33,047 nt of DNA from a virus (IMGVR_UViG_3300021414_000063:1-33047); one strand, 5' to 3'. Shown: positions 24,004-30,574, counted from the first letter of the stretch. Notes: a model not told the origin generated them from the sequence alone. Numbers and translations are program-made.

Positions 24004-25302
24004 TTATGCAAAAAAGAATGGTTGTTTGAGTTCCAAAAACTCACGCATAATTAAACTATCACTAAAATCGGGTGAATGTCCAATAATTGATTTAATTACA
24101 TCCTTTGAAACAACTTGAAGCTTTCCTGTATCGTTATCGATATTTGTACGTTTAAGTTGCTCCAACTCTGTTATTATGTTTTGTTTGTAGGCTGCATCTT
24201 TAATATAATATCCACCTGTTGCAGTACGTTCGCACCATTTGTAAATGCATTGTGTTTTGAGGTTCTTATAGTTTTCGTTGTTCAATGCTTTGCTACCATT
24301 GTGAAAGGCTTTTGCACCCTGCAGAAACCCACCAACAAAATTACCCACACCATCAGCATCATAAACAATTCTGGATTTTGGCACTTGATAGGTTGAAGAC
24401 ATATTTTCAATTGCCTCAATTACCTGTTTACCATCACTTTTAGGTATTACTTTGATTTGTTCTGCAATAAAACCACTCCAATATGTTAACACCATTTTAT
24501 CAGCACCTTGCATTGCAATATCTGCAGTTATTGCTTTTTTGGTAACATCACCAGCTATGTGTGTATTTGAAAATAAATCGAGTATTTGATCATAAGTTAG
24601 TAGTGCTGTAGGATCATTATTATAATCCCAATTCCCATAAAGTAAACGCTGCTTAGAAGCATTATCTAATGTGTGTAAGTTGTTAATATAATGTTGACTT
24701 ATATATGGATTGTCAACCGCTAAAGCTTGAATAAACGCTTTGTAATCTTCGATTATTCCATCTTTATCTAGCTTAAAAAAGTTGGAATAAACCCAATTCT
24801 TTGAAGGGTTACAACTACCTAAAATCTTTGGAACTAATCCATATTCATCTAATTTGTAACGAATACGAGACTTAACAATTAGCCAAGCCTTTTCACTTAT
24901 CTGATTACATTCATCGATAAACGCACCTGTAATCTCTAACGAACCCAGACCATCAAAATTTGGGTCTGATGGGTATGTAAATAAATCTTTTAAAATTATC
25001 TCGCTGCCATTAAACAGTTTAATTACACCAGATTGTTGGTTATAGTTAAAATGGGTATTAGGTTGGAGACCTTGAATCCTGCAAACATCAAAGAATGAAT
25101 TTAAGGTAGTTTCCTTCAAGGATTTAAGCTTACTTCTACCTAATAGCCAACGTGTACCAGCGTATTTAATAGCTGACTTTAAAATCCAATAACAACCTAC
25201 AATAGATTTTCCACCACCAGCACCACCACCAAATATAATTTCAGTATGCTGTTTATCTTCAAGTAAATCTAATACAAGGGTTTGTTTGAGCGTTAAATCC
25301 AC
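24004..25302 (-). CDS. terL: terminase large subunit
   Basis: 432 aa. The N-terminal ATPase shows Walker A GGGAGGGKS (residues 25-33) and Walker B with the DE pair at 130-131 (ITGAFIDECNQ), then the coupling motif SCNPS. The C-terminal RNase-H-like nuclease shows TADIAMQGADK (first acidic cluster), RIVYDADGVGNF and a late SPDFSDSLIMRE acidic motif. It pumps DNA into the prohead and cuts concatemers. Start and TerS stop share one base. Family by pattern is Terminase_3/6-like. Confidence 0.95.
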   Translation of the reverse strand: MDLTLKQTLVLDLLEDKQHTEIIFGGGAGGGKSIVGCYWILKSAIKYAGTRWLLGRSKLKSLKETTLNSFFDVCRIQGLQPNTHFNYNQQSGVIKLFNGSEIILKDLFTYPSDPNFDGLGSLEITGAFIDECNQISEKAWLIVKSRIRYKLDEYGLVPKILGSCNPSKNWVYSNFFKLDKDGIIEDYKAFIQALAVDNPYISQHYINNLHTLDNASKQRLLYGNWDYNNDPTALLTYDQILDLFSNTHIAGDVTKKAITADIAMQGADKMVLTYWSGFIAEQIKVIPKSDGKQVIEAIENMSSTYQVPKSRIVYDADGVGNFVGGFLQGAKAFHNGSKALNNENYKNLKTQCIYKWCERTATGGYYIKDAAYKQNIITELEQLKRTNIDNDTGKLQVVSKDVIKSIIGHSPDFSDSLIMREFLELKQPFFFA

Positions 25303-25703
25303 TAGGACTTACCCTTTCCATCGGTGTATGTTTTGTTTTCATTCCATACAATGCTCTCACCTTTACTGGTATGGTCAATTTCTTGTTTGTCAGACCATTT
25401 ATATTTGTTCTTTAATACGAAGATTGCAATGGTAGCATTGATTTTATTGGTAGCCGATTGCTGTAATAAATTACCTTCAACTTGCGCTTCAATTCTTTTT
25501 ATTGCTACGGAAACATCAGTATCATCTTTGAATTTTTCGTTCCAATCTGCCCATATTTGTGGATAAAGGTCAATTTGAGCCAAAGCGATGCCTAGATAAA
25601 ATATTTTATCAGCTTTGATTACCAGTAATAGTTTGCCTAATGTTTTTAACGTAGTGTTTTTATCCCATTTCTCTGCTGTTTTGTTTCCTCTTCGTGCTGC
25701 CAT
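25302..25703 (-). CDS. terS: terminase small subunit
   Basis: 133 aa, basic N-terminus (MAARRGNKTAEKW), helical core, and the end KNKYKWSDKQEIDHTSKGE, a sequence I associate with small terminases of this type. It recognises the packaging site and feeds DNA to TerL, whose gene it overlaps by one base. The CTATTTAT element precedes it by 13 bases, and three 9-bp tandem repeats lie a little further upstream. Confidence 0.85.
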   Translation of the reverse strand: MAARRGNKTAEKWDKNTTLKTLGKLLLVIKADKIFYLGIALAQIDLYPQIWADWNEKFKDDTDVSVAIKRIEAQVEGNLLQQSATNKINATIAIFVLKNKYKWSDKQEIDHTSKGESIVWNENKTYTDGKGKS

Positions 25704-25716
25704 CGATACTTTCTAT

Positions 25717-25724
25717 ATAAATAG
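25717..25724 (-). promoter_or_regulatory. CTATTTAT element, terminase operon
   Basis: CTATTTAT on the minus strand, 13 bases before the TerS ATG, preceded by GTA as at 28162. It lies between TerS and the tandem repeats at 25746-25772. Confidence 0.6.
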
Positions 25725-25745
25725 TACAATAACAAGAAAATTACA

Positions 25746-25772
25746 CTTGTTACGTTTGTTACGTTTCTTACA
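25746..25772. repeat. three 9-bp tandem repeats between TerS and the divergent regulator
   Basis: CTTGTTACG, TTTGTTACG and TTTCTTACA follow one another without gaps. They lie between the leftward terminase promoter element and the rightward promoter of the winged-helix-like gene, so they are well placed as operators. The period of nine is near one helical turn. Confidence 0.7.
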
Positions 25773-25810
25773 TTAATTTTCCACATATTAGATTAATTTC
25801 TGGTTTAAAC

Positions 25811-25841
25811 TTGGTTCTAAGTAAAAATATAGATACATTTG
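25811..25841 (+). promoter_or_regulatory. host-type promoter overlapping the regulator start
   Basis: TTG (25811-25813), 20-base spacer, TACATTTG (25834-25841): an exact -33/-7 match. The expected transcription start falls on or beside the ATG at 25845, so the mRNA is probably leaderless. Confidence 0.7.
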
Positions 25842-25844
25842 AAT

Positions 25845-26261
25845 ATGGATATAGATATCGAAAATTATTTACGCCTTAGAACTATACGAATTTCGTTGTT
25901 AAGGCAGGTTAAAGAACTTGAAATCGCTATGGAAAAAGCTAAACCCAACAATCCTGTTACACTGAATAAGCTAAATAGTGATATTATGATTGGGAGATAT
26001 GACTATGCGCAATCGGCATCGTTCAAAGAAAAAGTGATTTTTGCCTTAAAAAAACTTCGTAGTGCCTCATTCTTAGATATTAAAAGGTATTTAGAGATTT
26101 TGGGTGAAGATTTCTCACAACATAAGGAAGTTGAAGCCGAAATAGTAGAACTATTAAATGACTTAGTAAGTGAAAACATTATTACGAAAAAAATTCAAAA
26201 CGATAACTCAACCCATCTTTATAATTATCTATGGAAAGACGATGGAAGACTAAAATTCTGA
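25845..26261 (+). CDS. putative winged-helix regulator (138 aa)
   Basis: I use the ATG at 25845; a TTG at 25839 lies inside the -7 box and cannot be the start of a transcript made from it. Residues about 5-40 are a helical, possibly coiled-coil segment (RQVKELEIAMEKAKP). Residues about 58-135 look like a winged helix: KEKVIFALKKLRSASFLDIKRYL, then helix VEAEIVELLNDLVSENIITKKI and a final hairpin STHLYNYLWK. It is divergent from the terminase operon, on the plus strand, and followed after four bases by a 54-aa membrane peptide. A transcriptional switch binding the 9-bp repeats is the natural guess; no named family recognised. Confidence 0.7.
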   Translation: MDIDIENYLRLRTIRISLLRQVKELEIAMEKAKPNNPVTLNKLNSDIMIGRYDYAQSASFKEKVIFALKKLRSASFLDIKRYLEILGEDFSQHKEVEAEIVELLNDLVSENIITKKIQNDNSTHLYNYLWKDDGRLKF

Positions 26262-26265
26262 CGAA

Positions 26266-26430
26266 ATGGAAGCTTGGCAATTATTAATATTGAAATTTAT
26301 TGGAGGTGGCGGTGTAACTGTTTTGGTATATTGTATTTTCAAATACGTTATGAGAAACAATCCCCTTGAAATTGAGGAAGAATATGATGACTCTGGAAAT
26401 GTCAAAAAATCAAAAAGGCGTTATAGATAA
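26266..26430 (+). CDS. small single-pass membrane protein (54 aa)
   Basis: Starts four bases after the regulator stop. The N-terminus MEAWQLLILKFIGGGGVTVL with the following VYCIFKYV forms one transmembrane helix (about residues 5-28); the C-terminus is charged (NPLEIEEEYDD, then KKSKRRYR), so it follows the positive-inside pattern with a cytoplasmic tail. Co-transcribed with the putative regulator and ended by a terminator. Function unknown. Confidence 0.68.
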   Translation: MEAWQLLILKFIGGGGVTVLVYCIFKYVMRNNPLEIEEEYDDSGNVKKSKRRYR

Positions 26431-26470
26431 AGGGCTATCCTAAATGAATAACCCTAGTTCTATTTTTTTT
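26431..26470 (+). terminator. terminator of the plus-strand regulator operon
   Basis: AGGGCTAT (26431-26438) pairs with ATAACCCT (26448-26455), one mismatch, ten-base loop, followed by TTTTTTTT at 26463-26470. It begins at the stop codon of the 54-aa gene. Confidence 0.65.
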
Positions 26471-26807
26471 ACATTACCTCACACACATAACCAGCTTCGG
26501 TTAATTTATGTGATACGGCAGCGTACAAATACGTTTCATTAATCACATCTTCAACACCTGGGCTTAATTGATAGCTATAAGGGAAATCAATTGCTTGATA
26601 AGGTGATGCACCATTAGCTTTATCTGCAGCTGACTTATAAAGTGAAAATTGTACCATCAGATTTTTATTGCCAGATATTGGCGTTGGCATATTTGGATTT
26701 TGCACTAAATATACAGTCTCGTTTAATGTATAAGAAGTAATCTCTAGCACCGAAATCTTGCTTGTAAAACCAGAATTTTGTTTGAGTTCCGTTGTAATTT
26801 TAATCAT
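26469..26807 (-). CDS. hypothetical protein (112 aa)
   Basis: Family not recognised. Beta-rich, no signal peptide; contains NMPTPISGNKNLMVQFSLY and ends with GVEDVINETYLYAAVSHKLTEAGYVCEVM. It is the last of a chain of small leftward genes and starts inside the previous one (ATGATTAA overlap of eight bases). A strong Shine-Dalgarno, AAAGGAGAG, precedes the ATG. The composition resembles small virion-associated proteins, but position before the packaging genes gives no firm clue. Confidence 0.7.
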   Translation of the reverse strand: MIKITTELKQNSGFTSKISVLEITSYTLNETVYLVQNPNMPTPISGNKNLMVQFSLYKSAADKANGASPYQAIDFPYSYQLSPGVEDVINETYLYAAVSHKLTEAGYVCEVM

Positions 26808-26955
26808 TTTTATTCTCTCCTTTCAATGCTGATTGAATTATCATTAAGCAATTATTTACGCTAATTGCAGTTGTAAAATCTATTTGCTGATCAGCCAAAA
26901 GCGTATTAATAAATTTTACCGCTTGGAGTGGTGTTAAATTTGGTAATACTGTCAT
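26800..26955 (-). CDS. small hypothetical protein (51 aa)
   Basis: Begins MTVLPNLTPLQAVKFINTLL and ends with SALKGENKND; soluble, mostly helical. Its start is two bases after the stop of the 53-aa gene and its end overlaps the next start by eight bases, encoding that gene's Shine-Dalgarno. Such packing on both sides supports real translation. Function unknown. Confidence 0.7.
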   Translation of the reverse strand: MTVLPNLTPLQAVKFINTLLADQQIDFTTAISVNNCLMIIQSALKGENKND

Positions 26956-26957
26956 CG

Positions 26958-27119
26958 TTATACTGCTTTTTCTTCGGGTGCATCAACTGGTAAAAGTTGT
27001 GCTAATGAGCGTAACGCCCCATCTAATAACGCTCCATCTTGGCGATTTAATGTCAATGTACCAGTCATCTGATAGATGACCTCGAATGCCTGTTTAGGCT
27101 CAATTTGTTTATTTTCCAT
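26958..27119 (-). CDS. small hypothetical protein (53 aa)
   Basis: Starts MENKQIEPKQAFEVIYQMTG and ends with LLPVDAPEEKAV; acidic, helical, soluble, no Cys. Resembles in size and style the short helper proteins found in chains of Bacteroidota phage genes, without a named family. Two bases separate it from the next gene and 12 bases from the previous one. Confidence 0.72.
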   Translation of the reverse strand: MENKQIEPKQAFEVIYQMTGTLTLNRQDGALLDGALRSLAQLLPVDAPEEKAV

Positions 27120-27131
27120 TTATTTTATCTT

Positions 27132-27287
27132 TTAGTTCTTTGCTGCTTTAATTGGGTTATAAACCACTAGTTCTAATTTATCTGCCCAATCATTTAACTT
27201 CTTTAATTCTGCTAAATCATCAGCAGAAAATTCATTAGCTGTTTTTTTAATACAATCTTTTTTCATTTTATTTTGTGTTCCTTTCAT
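27132..27287 (-). CDS. small hypothetical protein (51 aa)
   Basis: MKGTQNKMKKDCIKKTANEF, then an acidic helix with ADDLAELKKLNDWADKLELV and a short tail. An internal ATG at residue 8 is an alternative start. It overlaps the last 20 bases of a 31-aa ORF in another frame. The charged helical character would suit a small regulatory partner; no family recognised. Confidence 0.68.
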   Translation of the reverse strand: MKGTQNKMKKDCIKKTANEFSADDLAELKKLNDWADKLELVVYNPIKAAKN

Positions 27288-27363
27288 TGTTATTGTAATC
27301 TTCTGCGGTTACTACTGCAGCGCATATCATTATTATTATAATTATCGTTCCTACTAAATGCAT
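27268..27363 (-). CDS. possible micro-protein with one membrane helix (31 aa)
   Basis: MHLVGTIIIIIMICAAVVTA followed by EDYNNNERNTK: one hydrophobic helix and a polar tail. GGAGAA lies six bases before the ATG. Its start overlaps the end of the DnaA-domain-IV-like gene by ten bases. Short, but the hydrophobic-then-polar design and the ribosome binding site make it plausible; could also be chance in AT-rich DNA. Confidence 0.42.
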   Translation of the reverse strand: MHLVGTIIIIIMICAAVVTAEDYNNNERNTK

Positions 27364-27707
27364 TTCAGCTTCTCCTTCAGTCTCTCTATTTCTTTGCGGT
27401 ATTCTGGCTCGACTTGTATGTTATGAAATGTTGAATAAATAATAGCGTATACTTGTGATTCAGCTAGATTTAGTCTTCTTGCAATGATTGAACCATCAAT
27501 GTTGTACTTCCATCTAGCTAGAAATGATACTAATCTGCGAGCGTGACAAACGTCTGCTTTTTTAGTTCTTACCTGCAGTAATTCTGGTAACGTAATGTAA
27601 CCTTCATCTACCAGTAACTGTATAATTTGCTCCAACTTTTCTGTTTGGAGCTGTTGAATGAACTCCTTTATATTTTTGTATCGTTTTAGATCCCTGTATT
27701 GTTCCAT
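27354..27707 (-). CDS. DnaA domain IV-like helix-turn-helix protein (117 aa)
   Basis: Residues about 48-112 (KKADVCHARRLVSFLARWKY, then a segment with SIIARRLNLAESQVYAIIYSTFHNI and EYRKEIERLKEKL) follow the pattern of the C-terminal DNA-binding domain of DnaA, which binds DnaA boxes, though the DHSTV signature loop is replaced by AESQV. The N-terminal 45 residues are helical. No ATPase domain is present. It directly follows the PD-(D/E)XK gene (start one base after its stop). It may recognise phage origin sites; domain match is judged by eye. Confidence 0.7.
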   Translation of the reverse strand: MEQYRDLKRYKNIKEFIQQLQTEKLEQIIQLLVDEGYITLPELLQVRTKKADVCHARRLVSFLARWKYNIDGSIIARRLNLAESQVYAIIYSTFHNIQVEPEYRKEIERLKEKLKCI

Positions 27708-28145
27708 TTAAAAAACGTATGTTTTCTTTGCCACCTCAAAAGGTAATTCAATGCAAATTTTTTCTTTATTTCCTTTGACTTCAACAGATGAAGTAGGGCA
27801 ATCAAAATTGGTGATGTAAACCTTATCCAGATTCAAATCATTAAGTTGATACAACCTTGCTACGTTATCGGAATATATCACCATATAGTAGCGTTTATCA
27901 TCTTTTCCGACCGCATTTTGCATCCGCTTAAACTTTAGATACTCCAGCAAATCGCTATCGTATGTTGTTGATTTATTGTTTCGGTATTTGACTTCAATAA
28001 AGAAATTACTAGTTACCGTTGTACCACTCAAATCGTAGGGTGCTGAAGGTTCTTCTACCTCATCTATCTTTGTTTTGCCTCCCAAAATGTGAAGGGCTTT
28101 GTCTCTGCCTACCTGCTCGGCTAGTGTGTATTTACTTATAATCAT
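27708..28145 (-). CDS. PD-(D/E)XK superfamily nuclease-like protein (145 aa)
   Basis: The core PYDLSGTTVTSNFFIEVKYR provides Asp38, Glu51 and Lys53 in the order D-x(12)-E-x-K, the active-site signature of the PD-(D/E)XK fold (Holliday-junction resolvase and restriction enzyme relatives). Flanking strands (KRYYMVIYSDNVARLYQL) fit the fold. Substrate is unknown; next to a methyltransferase and a DnaA-like protein it is likely to process phage DNA in recombination or replication. A CTATTTAT element precedes the gene by 16 bases. Confidence 0.68.
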   Translation of the reverse strand: MIISKYTLAEQVGRDKALHILGGKTKIDEVEEPSAPYDLSGTTVTSNFFIEVKYRNNKSTTYDSDLLEYLKFKRMQNAVGKDDKRYYMVIYSDNVARLYQLNDLNLDKVYITNFDCPTSSVEVKGNKEKICIELPFEVAKKTYVF

Positions 28146-28161
28146 TGTATCGTTCTTTATT

Positions 28162-28169
28162 ATAAATAG
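28162..28169 (-). promoter_or_regulatory. CTATTTAT element, nuclease-DnaA-like operon
   Basis: CTATTTAT on the minus strand, 16 bases before the ATG at 28145, in the context AGCGTA-CTATTTAT-AATAAAG. GAAACTTAA lies 26 bases before it, in the opposite orientation to the three cargo-linked blocks. Confidence 0.58.
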
Positions 28170-28241
28170 TACGCTACTAAATTTTATTAAGTTTCTACCA
28201 GAAAAAAGTTACTAACAAATTGATAATCAGTTACAATAATT

Positions 28242-29009
28242 TTAATTAAACTCAAAATTAACTACTTCGCAAATAGGCTTTACACCTTTCCAATCGTCCA
28301 AGTAAACGCTGGTATCTATCCCAATATTGAATAAGTAGTCAAAACCAGTCTCATTTATAAATTTTTGAACCTTATTTGGTACACTTAAAGCATTTGGGTT
28401 ATAACCTTTACTTTGAAGTCTTGTATCAACAAAATATTGGCTACCCGAATACTTGAATGGTGTTGATTGTTGAGGTAAAATAAAAGAACCATAGTCAGCT
28501 ATTTTTGAAGCAATTTCAATAGTGATTAAGTCAAATTCTGCACCTTTATACTTTAATTCTGATTGAAGTTCTTTATCTACACCAGTTTTTATTTTACCGA
28601 ATGGTGGGTTGGATATTGCTTGTGTAAAACCTCCAAAGGATTTATAATTGAAAATAGTATCATTAATCCAAGTTGCTTCTGGTAAAAGCTTTTTCCCTAC
28701 CTCATAGTAACTCGGGTTTAATTCAATACACGTAACATCACATTGTTTATGATGATATGCAAAGAATGAGAGCATTCCGATACCAGCGCATAAGTCTATT
28801 ACCTTACCACCTTTGTAGACTTCTAAATTGAAATCTGATGCAAAATCAACTGGTGTAAAAAATGCACCAGCTTCGCTATTTATTGAGGTTGCGCCCTCGT
28901 TCCAATTCTCGTAAACAAACAATTTTTCATCGTATGTCAACGTATCTTTTGCCAGCAAATCAAGGGCTGCATTATGTTTTTTGAATTCTTCTTTAGTTAG
29001 TTTTGCCAT
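28242..29009 (-). CDS. N6-adenine DNA methyltransferase-like protein
   Basis: 255 aa. SAM-binding motif I is VIDLCAGIGMLS (about residues 70-81), with GAFFTPVDFA just before it; the catalytic motif IV is SNPPFG (133-138), the (N/D)PP(F/Y) signature of N6-adenine methylases. CIELNPSYYEVG (94-105) is motif II. No target-recognition domain is obvious at this length and no cognate restriction enzyme is next to it, so it is likely an orphan phage methylase that protects or marks phage DNA. It is preceded by a CTATTTAT element four bases upstream and is separated by 96 bases from the nuclease gene. Confidence 0.87.
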   Translation of the reverse strand: MAKLTKEEFKKHNAALDLLAKDTLTYDEKLFVYENWNEGATSINSEAGAFFTPVDFASDFNLEVYKGGKVIDLCAGIGMLSFFAYHHKQCDVTCIELNPSYYEVGKKLLPEATWINDTIFNYKSFGGFTQAISNPPFGKIKTGVDKELQSELKYKGAEFDLITIEIASKIADYGSFILPQQSTPFKYSGSQYFVDTRLQSKGYNPNALSVPNKVQKFINETGFDYLFNIGIDTSVYLDDWKGVKPICEVVNFEFN

Positions 29010-29013
29010 ACTT

Positions 29014-29021
29014 ATAAATAG
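29014..29021 (-). promoter_or_regulatory. CTATTTAT element, methyltransferase gene
   Basis: CTATTTAT on the minus strand four bases before the ATG at 29009, preceded by GAGAGCCTA. GAAACTTAAG lies 29 bases before it. The short distance to the ATG implies a very short or absent leader if this is a -7 box. Confidence 0.55.
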
Positions 29022-29065
29022 TAGGCTCTCGATGGAAAATCTTAAGTTTCAGAAAATTTGGTCAT

Positions 29066-29092
29066 AAAAAAACCCCTACAGGTATAGGGGTT
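29066..29092 (-). terminator. Rho-independent terminator upstream of the methyltransferase unit
   Basis: AACCCCTA (29071-29078) and TAGGGGTT (29085-29092) form a perfect 8-bp stem. On the minus strand seven T follow (29066-29072). It ends the transcript of the small-protein genes at 29165-29679. Confidence 0.85.
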
Positions 29093-29164
29093 AATACAAT
29101 GAGTTATTTAAAAGCTTTCGCCTTATGGATATAAATATATCTTAATATTTAATTTTTGTAAATG

Positions 29165-29428
29165 CTATTCTTTTGGGCAAGGATCGCCCTCAACTGCGAC
29201 AGCTTCCCAACCATCGTGGTTAAGCCCTTTAGTATCTTCCTTGAATTTCTGGAAAGCTTCAGGAGAGCGGAAATCACATTTACATTTTACTGCACCATTC
29301 GCTCCCATACGGATGCAGTCTTGATCTGATCCTGTTAGCTCTACAGCTAAATAAATACCAAATGTGGCAATTGCAATTAGAACAAGTGCCACTAAGCACC
29401 CTTTAATCTTTTGATCGTTTTCGTTCAT
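29165..29428 (-). CDS. small single-pass membrane protein with Cys-rich outer part (87 aa)
   Basis: N-terminal cytoplasmic MNENDQKIKG, then a transmembrane helix at about residues 11-31 (CLVALVLIAIATFGIYLAVEL) and a 55-residue periplasmic part with four Cys (DQDCIRM, VKCKCDF, DPCPKE), probably disulphide-bonded. Not a cleavable signal peptide by appearance. It follows the lipoprotein gene by 32 bases and is ended by a strong terminator, so the two envelope proteins form a unit. Function unknown; superinfection exclusion is one possible role. Confidence 0.72.
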   Translation of the reverse strand: MNENDQKIKGCLVALVLIAIATFGIYLAVELTGSDQDCIRMGANGAVKCKCDFRSPEAFQKFKEDTKGLNHDGWEAVAVEGDPCPKE

Positions 29429-29460
29429 TTTGATTGAGTTAATTAATTAGATTTTTCAAG

Positions 29461-29679
29461 TTATATTCCACAATACTCACTTCCTACAGTTAGTCTGGTC
29501 AACTGTTTATCAATTACTTTACCATTTGATAAGGTAATCTTATGGTTAACGATACCACCGCTTCCATCTTTGATAATTTCAATTTTGGTTACCGTTGGGC
29601 AAGCTGGCTCAATGCTTTCTTTTTTGCAACCCATCAAGACTGTCAGGGCGATGATTGCGGTAATTATTGTGTGTTTCAT
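29461..29679 (-). CDS. small lipoprotein (72 aa)
   Basis: MKHTIITAIIALTVLMGC is a type II signal peptide, with lipidation expected at Cys18. The mature protein starts CKKESIEPACP, with charged residues right after the Cys that could act in Bacteroidota lipoprotein sorting. It has two more Cys, near the start and near the end, and a short beta-rich body. Small phage lipoproteins are known to block receptors against superinfection; that role here is inference. The gene starts a two-gene unit with the 87-aa membrane protein. Confidence 0.78.
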   Translation of the reverse strand: MKHTIITAIIALTVLMGCKKESIEPACPTVTKIEIIKDGSGGIVNHKITLSNGKVIDKQLTRLTVGSEYCGI

Positions 29680-29717
29680 TGGATCTAATATTGATATCTT
29701 ATTTTATATTTCCAAAT

Positions 29718-29731
29718 CTTAAGTGCTTAAG
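29718..29731. promoter_or_regulatory. palindrome CTTAAG-TG-CTTAAG upstream of the lipoprotein gene
   Basis: Perfect 6-2-6 inverted repeat 38 bases before the lipoprotein ATG, in the gap after the terminator of the 87-aa gene at 29811. CTTAA is shared with the AAACTTAA blocks elsewhere. Operator role is inferred from position. Confidence 0.4.
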
Positions 29732-29762
29732 CTTGAGATCGTTACGTTTTAGTGTGCAGGTT

Positions 29763-29792
29763 AAAAAACCCCAACTGATTAAAAGGTTGGGG
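29763..29792 (-). terminator. Rho-independent terminator of the 29811-30513 gene group
   Basis: CCCCAAC (29769-29775) pairs with GTTGGGG (29786-29792). On the minus strand six T follow (29763-29768). It lies 19 bases after the stop at 29811. Confidence 0.82.
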
Positions 29793-29810
29793 CTTAGCTA
29801 TTTGTGTTAT

Positions 29811-30074
29811 TTACTTTTGTTGAATATCATAAATGAACTCTGCAGTAATGTCAAGTAGTTCACTTAACAGCTTAAATGAGATGTTTTTATAGAACGATCT
29901 TGGATTAATGTCTGCCATTTCTATGGCGGTTATTAGAAAACCAATATCTGGTGCGCTCAGTTGGATTAAAAATCCATTTGTTTTGTATGTAAATGAGTTT
30001 TTTTTATTCATTGAAGCATTAAATGAATCAGTAATGCTTGTTTTAATACTATCTATTTCTTTTCTATCTTTCAT
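29811..30074 (-). CDS. hypothetical protein (87 aa)
   Basis: Family not recognised. N-terminal half is charged and probably helical (MKDRKEIDSIKTSITDSFNA), followed by a more hydrophobic alpha/beta part (FLIQLSAPDIGFLITAIEMA). No membrane helix long enough and no signal peptide. Third gene of a group with 30513 and the 39-aa ORF, whose end overlaps its start by 11 bases. Confidence 0.65.
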   Translation of the reverse strand: MKDRKEIDSIKTSITDSFNASMNKKNSFTYKTNGFLIQLSAPDIGFLITAIEMADINPRSFYKNISFKLLSELLDITAEFIYDIQQK

Positions 30075-30183
30075 TTTGTATTGATTTTAGGTATAGGTTT
30101 AATTTGTGGCATAATTCATATTGTTCTTCCTTCTCAAGATATTGGATGGCATCTTGAAATACTAGAGTTAGCAGTTCTTTCAT
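30064..30183 (-). CDS. small hypothetical protein (39 aa)
   Basis: MKELLTLVFQDAIQYLEKEE followed by a second helix (YELCHKLNLYLKSIQNER). Entirely helical and soluble. It starts three bases after the preceding stop and overlaps the next gene by 11 bases, which supports real, coupled translation. Function unknown. Confidence 0.65.
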   Translation of the reverse strand: MKELLTLVFQDAIQYLEKEEQYELCHKLNLYLKSIQNER

Positions 30184-30186
30184 CTT

Positions 30187-30513
30187 TTAATACTTCATTC
30201 CCTCATCGTATTGATAACCTGCACAAATTTTCCTTTTTAAGTTCTTTCTACTCATCAAATATTCTTCAATTTTTGGAACGTCTTTATTTCTGATCATATT
30301 ACAAATCATTGGGAAATAGTGACTACCATAAGCATTGTCAAGCGCATAGGTTGCTTTGATGCTCGGTATATTAAGCTTTGCCAATTGTACAACTGTAGCA
30401 TCTGTAAGACTATAATATCGCTTCATTTGTTCTGCACAACCGTACCAGTTAGCCCTACAGTTATACATATACTTATCGTTAATCTTTAGGATGTGTTTCT
30501 TCAATTTTTTCAT
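30187..30513 (-). CDS. hypothetical basic protein (108 aa)
   Basis: I start at the ATG at 30513 because a longer in-frame TTG start at 30540 lies inside the -7 box at 30538-30545. The protein is strongly basic (MKKLKKHILKINDKYMYNCR at the N-terminus, MSRKNLKRK near the C-terminus), with many Tyr and four Cys, and ALDNAYGSHYFPMICNMI in the middle. Basic charge suggests nucleic-acid binding, but no family is recognised. First gene of a three-gene group close to the palindromic region. Confidence 0.62.
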   Translation of the reverse strand: MKKLKKHILKINDKYMYNCRANWYGCAEQMKRYYSLTDATVVQLAKLNIPSIKATYALDNAYGSHYFPMICNMIRNKDVPKIEEYLMSRKNLKRKICAGYQYDEGMKY

Positions 30514-30537
30514 CTTCTTTTTATTATTGAACTCCCA

Positions 30538-30545
30538 CAAAAATA
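30538..30545 (-). promoter_or_regulatory. -7 box of the 30513 gene group
   Basis: TATTTTTG on the minus strand, an exact TAnnTTTG match, 24 bases before the ATG. The -33 region is T-rich without a clear TTG. Two palindromes lie 60 to 120 bases upstream. Confidence 0.5.
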
Positions 30546-30574
30546 GACAATATTAAGAGGTTTGAAAAAAGAGA

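Noticed and set aside
25839-25844. TTG start for the winged-helix-like gene
   Set aside because: The codon is part of the -7 box TACATTTG, so the ATG at 25845 is preferred.
29667-29858. Plus-strand 63-aa ORF between the lipoprotein and the 87-aa gene
   Set aside because: It spans a minus-strand terminator and palindrome, has no ribosome binding site and no recognisable features.
30514-30540. TTG start extending the 108-aa gene by nine residues
   Set aside because: The codon lies inside the -7 box TATTTTTG; a transcript from this promoter would not include it.
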